A stretch of 12,341 nt of DNA, from contig JAUMXP010000035.1 in NCBI GenBank assembly GCA_030529125.1, positions 1 to 12,341 of the forward strand, in the 5' to 3' direction. This stretch comes from Eubacteriales bacterium (GTDB lineage Bacteria; Bacillota; Clostridia; Oscillospirales; Acutalibacteraceae). Position 1 is the stretch's first letter. Each line of letters opens with the position of its first letter. The position numbers and the translations under genes are program-made. The notes beneath the pieces were generated by a model that made no database searches, had not been told where the DNA came from, and saw only the letters and a program-made list of their open reading frames with translations. Shown here one piece after another: positions 12,282-12,341 of the stretch.

Positions 12282-12341
12282 GCGCTGAGCGTTCGAGCCT
12301 TACAAATCTCGAGGTGATCGAGGTCGCGCGGTTAAAAAATC
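12282..12341 (+). other. Window end, GC-richer tail without a supported gene
   Basis: Sixty bases, 33 of them G or C, follow the stop of the surface protein. There is no ATG. A GTG at 12314 opens V-I-E-V-A-R-L-K-N to the edge but lacks a ribosome binding site. There is no terminator hairpin, so the operon may continue beyond the window. Confidence 0.35.

Noticed and set aside
12314..12341. Start of a downstream gene at GTG (V-I-E-V-A-R-L-K-N)
   Set aside because: No ribosome binding site and too few codons to judge; kept only as a possibility in the tail entry.

Overview
The window looks like chromosomal DNA from an AT-rich Gram-positive anaerobe of class Clostridia, probably Oscillospiraceae/Ruminococcaceae-like. 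Pointers are strong GGAGG-type ribosome binding sites, near-consensus sigma-A promoters with 17-bp spacers, several TTG/GTG starts, a SpoIVFB-type M50 protease beside the paired TIGR03960/TIGR03936 radical SAM genes, and CCA encoded in the tRNA gene. No phage or transposase gene is visible.

Left part (1-1510): on the minus strand lie a truncated BaiN/HI0933-type flavoprotein (1-786) and a small-multidrug-export/DedA-like membrane protein (847-1332) with its own promoter and a terminator hairpin between the two genes. The first ~95 bases do not belong to the flavoprotein. They are GC-rich and read as the start of a ribosomal protein L33 gene with a perfect ribosome binding site, which suggests an assembly chimera or a sharp junction.

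Main plus-strand block (1462-7569): a consensus promoter at 1462-1490 drives VanZ-like protein and MATE transporter. After a 50-bp gap with no visible terminator come a small one-TM protein, an M50 site-2 protease, the B12-binding-type radical SAM protein TIGR03960, its DUF2344 partner TIGR03936 and a YjjG-type HAD phosphatase. Most of these genes overlap by 8-26 bp, and four of the seven use TTG or GTG starts.

Lipoprotein array (7550-8814): three tandem paralogous ~100-aa acidic lipoproteins. Each is a complete unit with its own -35/-10 promoter, ribosome binding site and nearly identical terminator hairpin; the terminator of one unit abuts the promoter of the next. Signal peptides are almost invariant while mature domains have diverged.

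tRNA region (8815-9261): a minus-strand tRNA-Ser(GGA) with promoter, encoded CCA and terminator. A 63-bp direct repeat covers the tRNA 3' end plus terminator and recurs 210 bp away, enclosing a hairpin-rich, more GC-rich segment. This resembles an att-type duplication or a degenerate tandem tRNA copy.

Right part (9275-12341): a minus-strand TIGR01212 (YhcC/YtqA-like) radical SAM protein with a clear promoter. A ~400-bp AT-rich intergenic region follows, carrying a promoter and a structured leader. Two membrane-anchored extracellular beta-rich proteins come next, probably one operon. They look like SipW-substrate/TasA-camelysin-type relatives and share a C-terminal W-x-E-G-N-D-P-x-C motif. The last 60 bases are richer in GC and hold no gene I can support.
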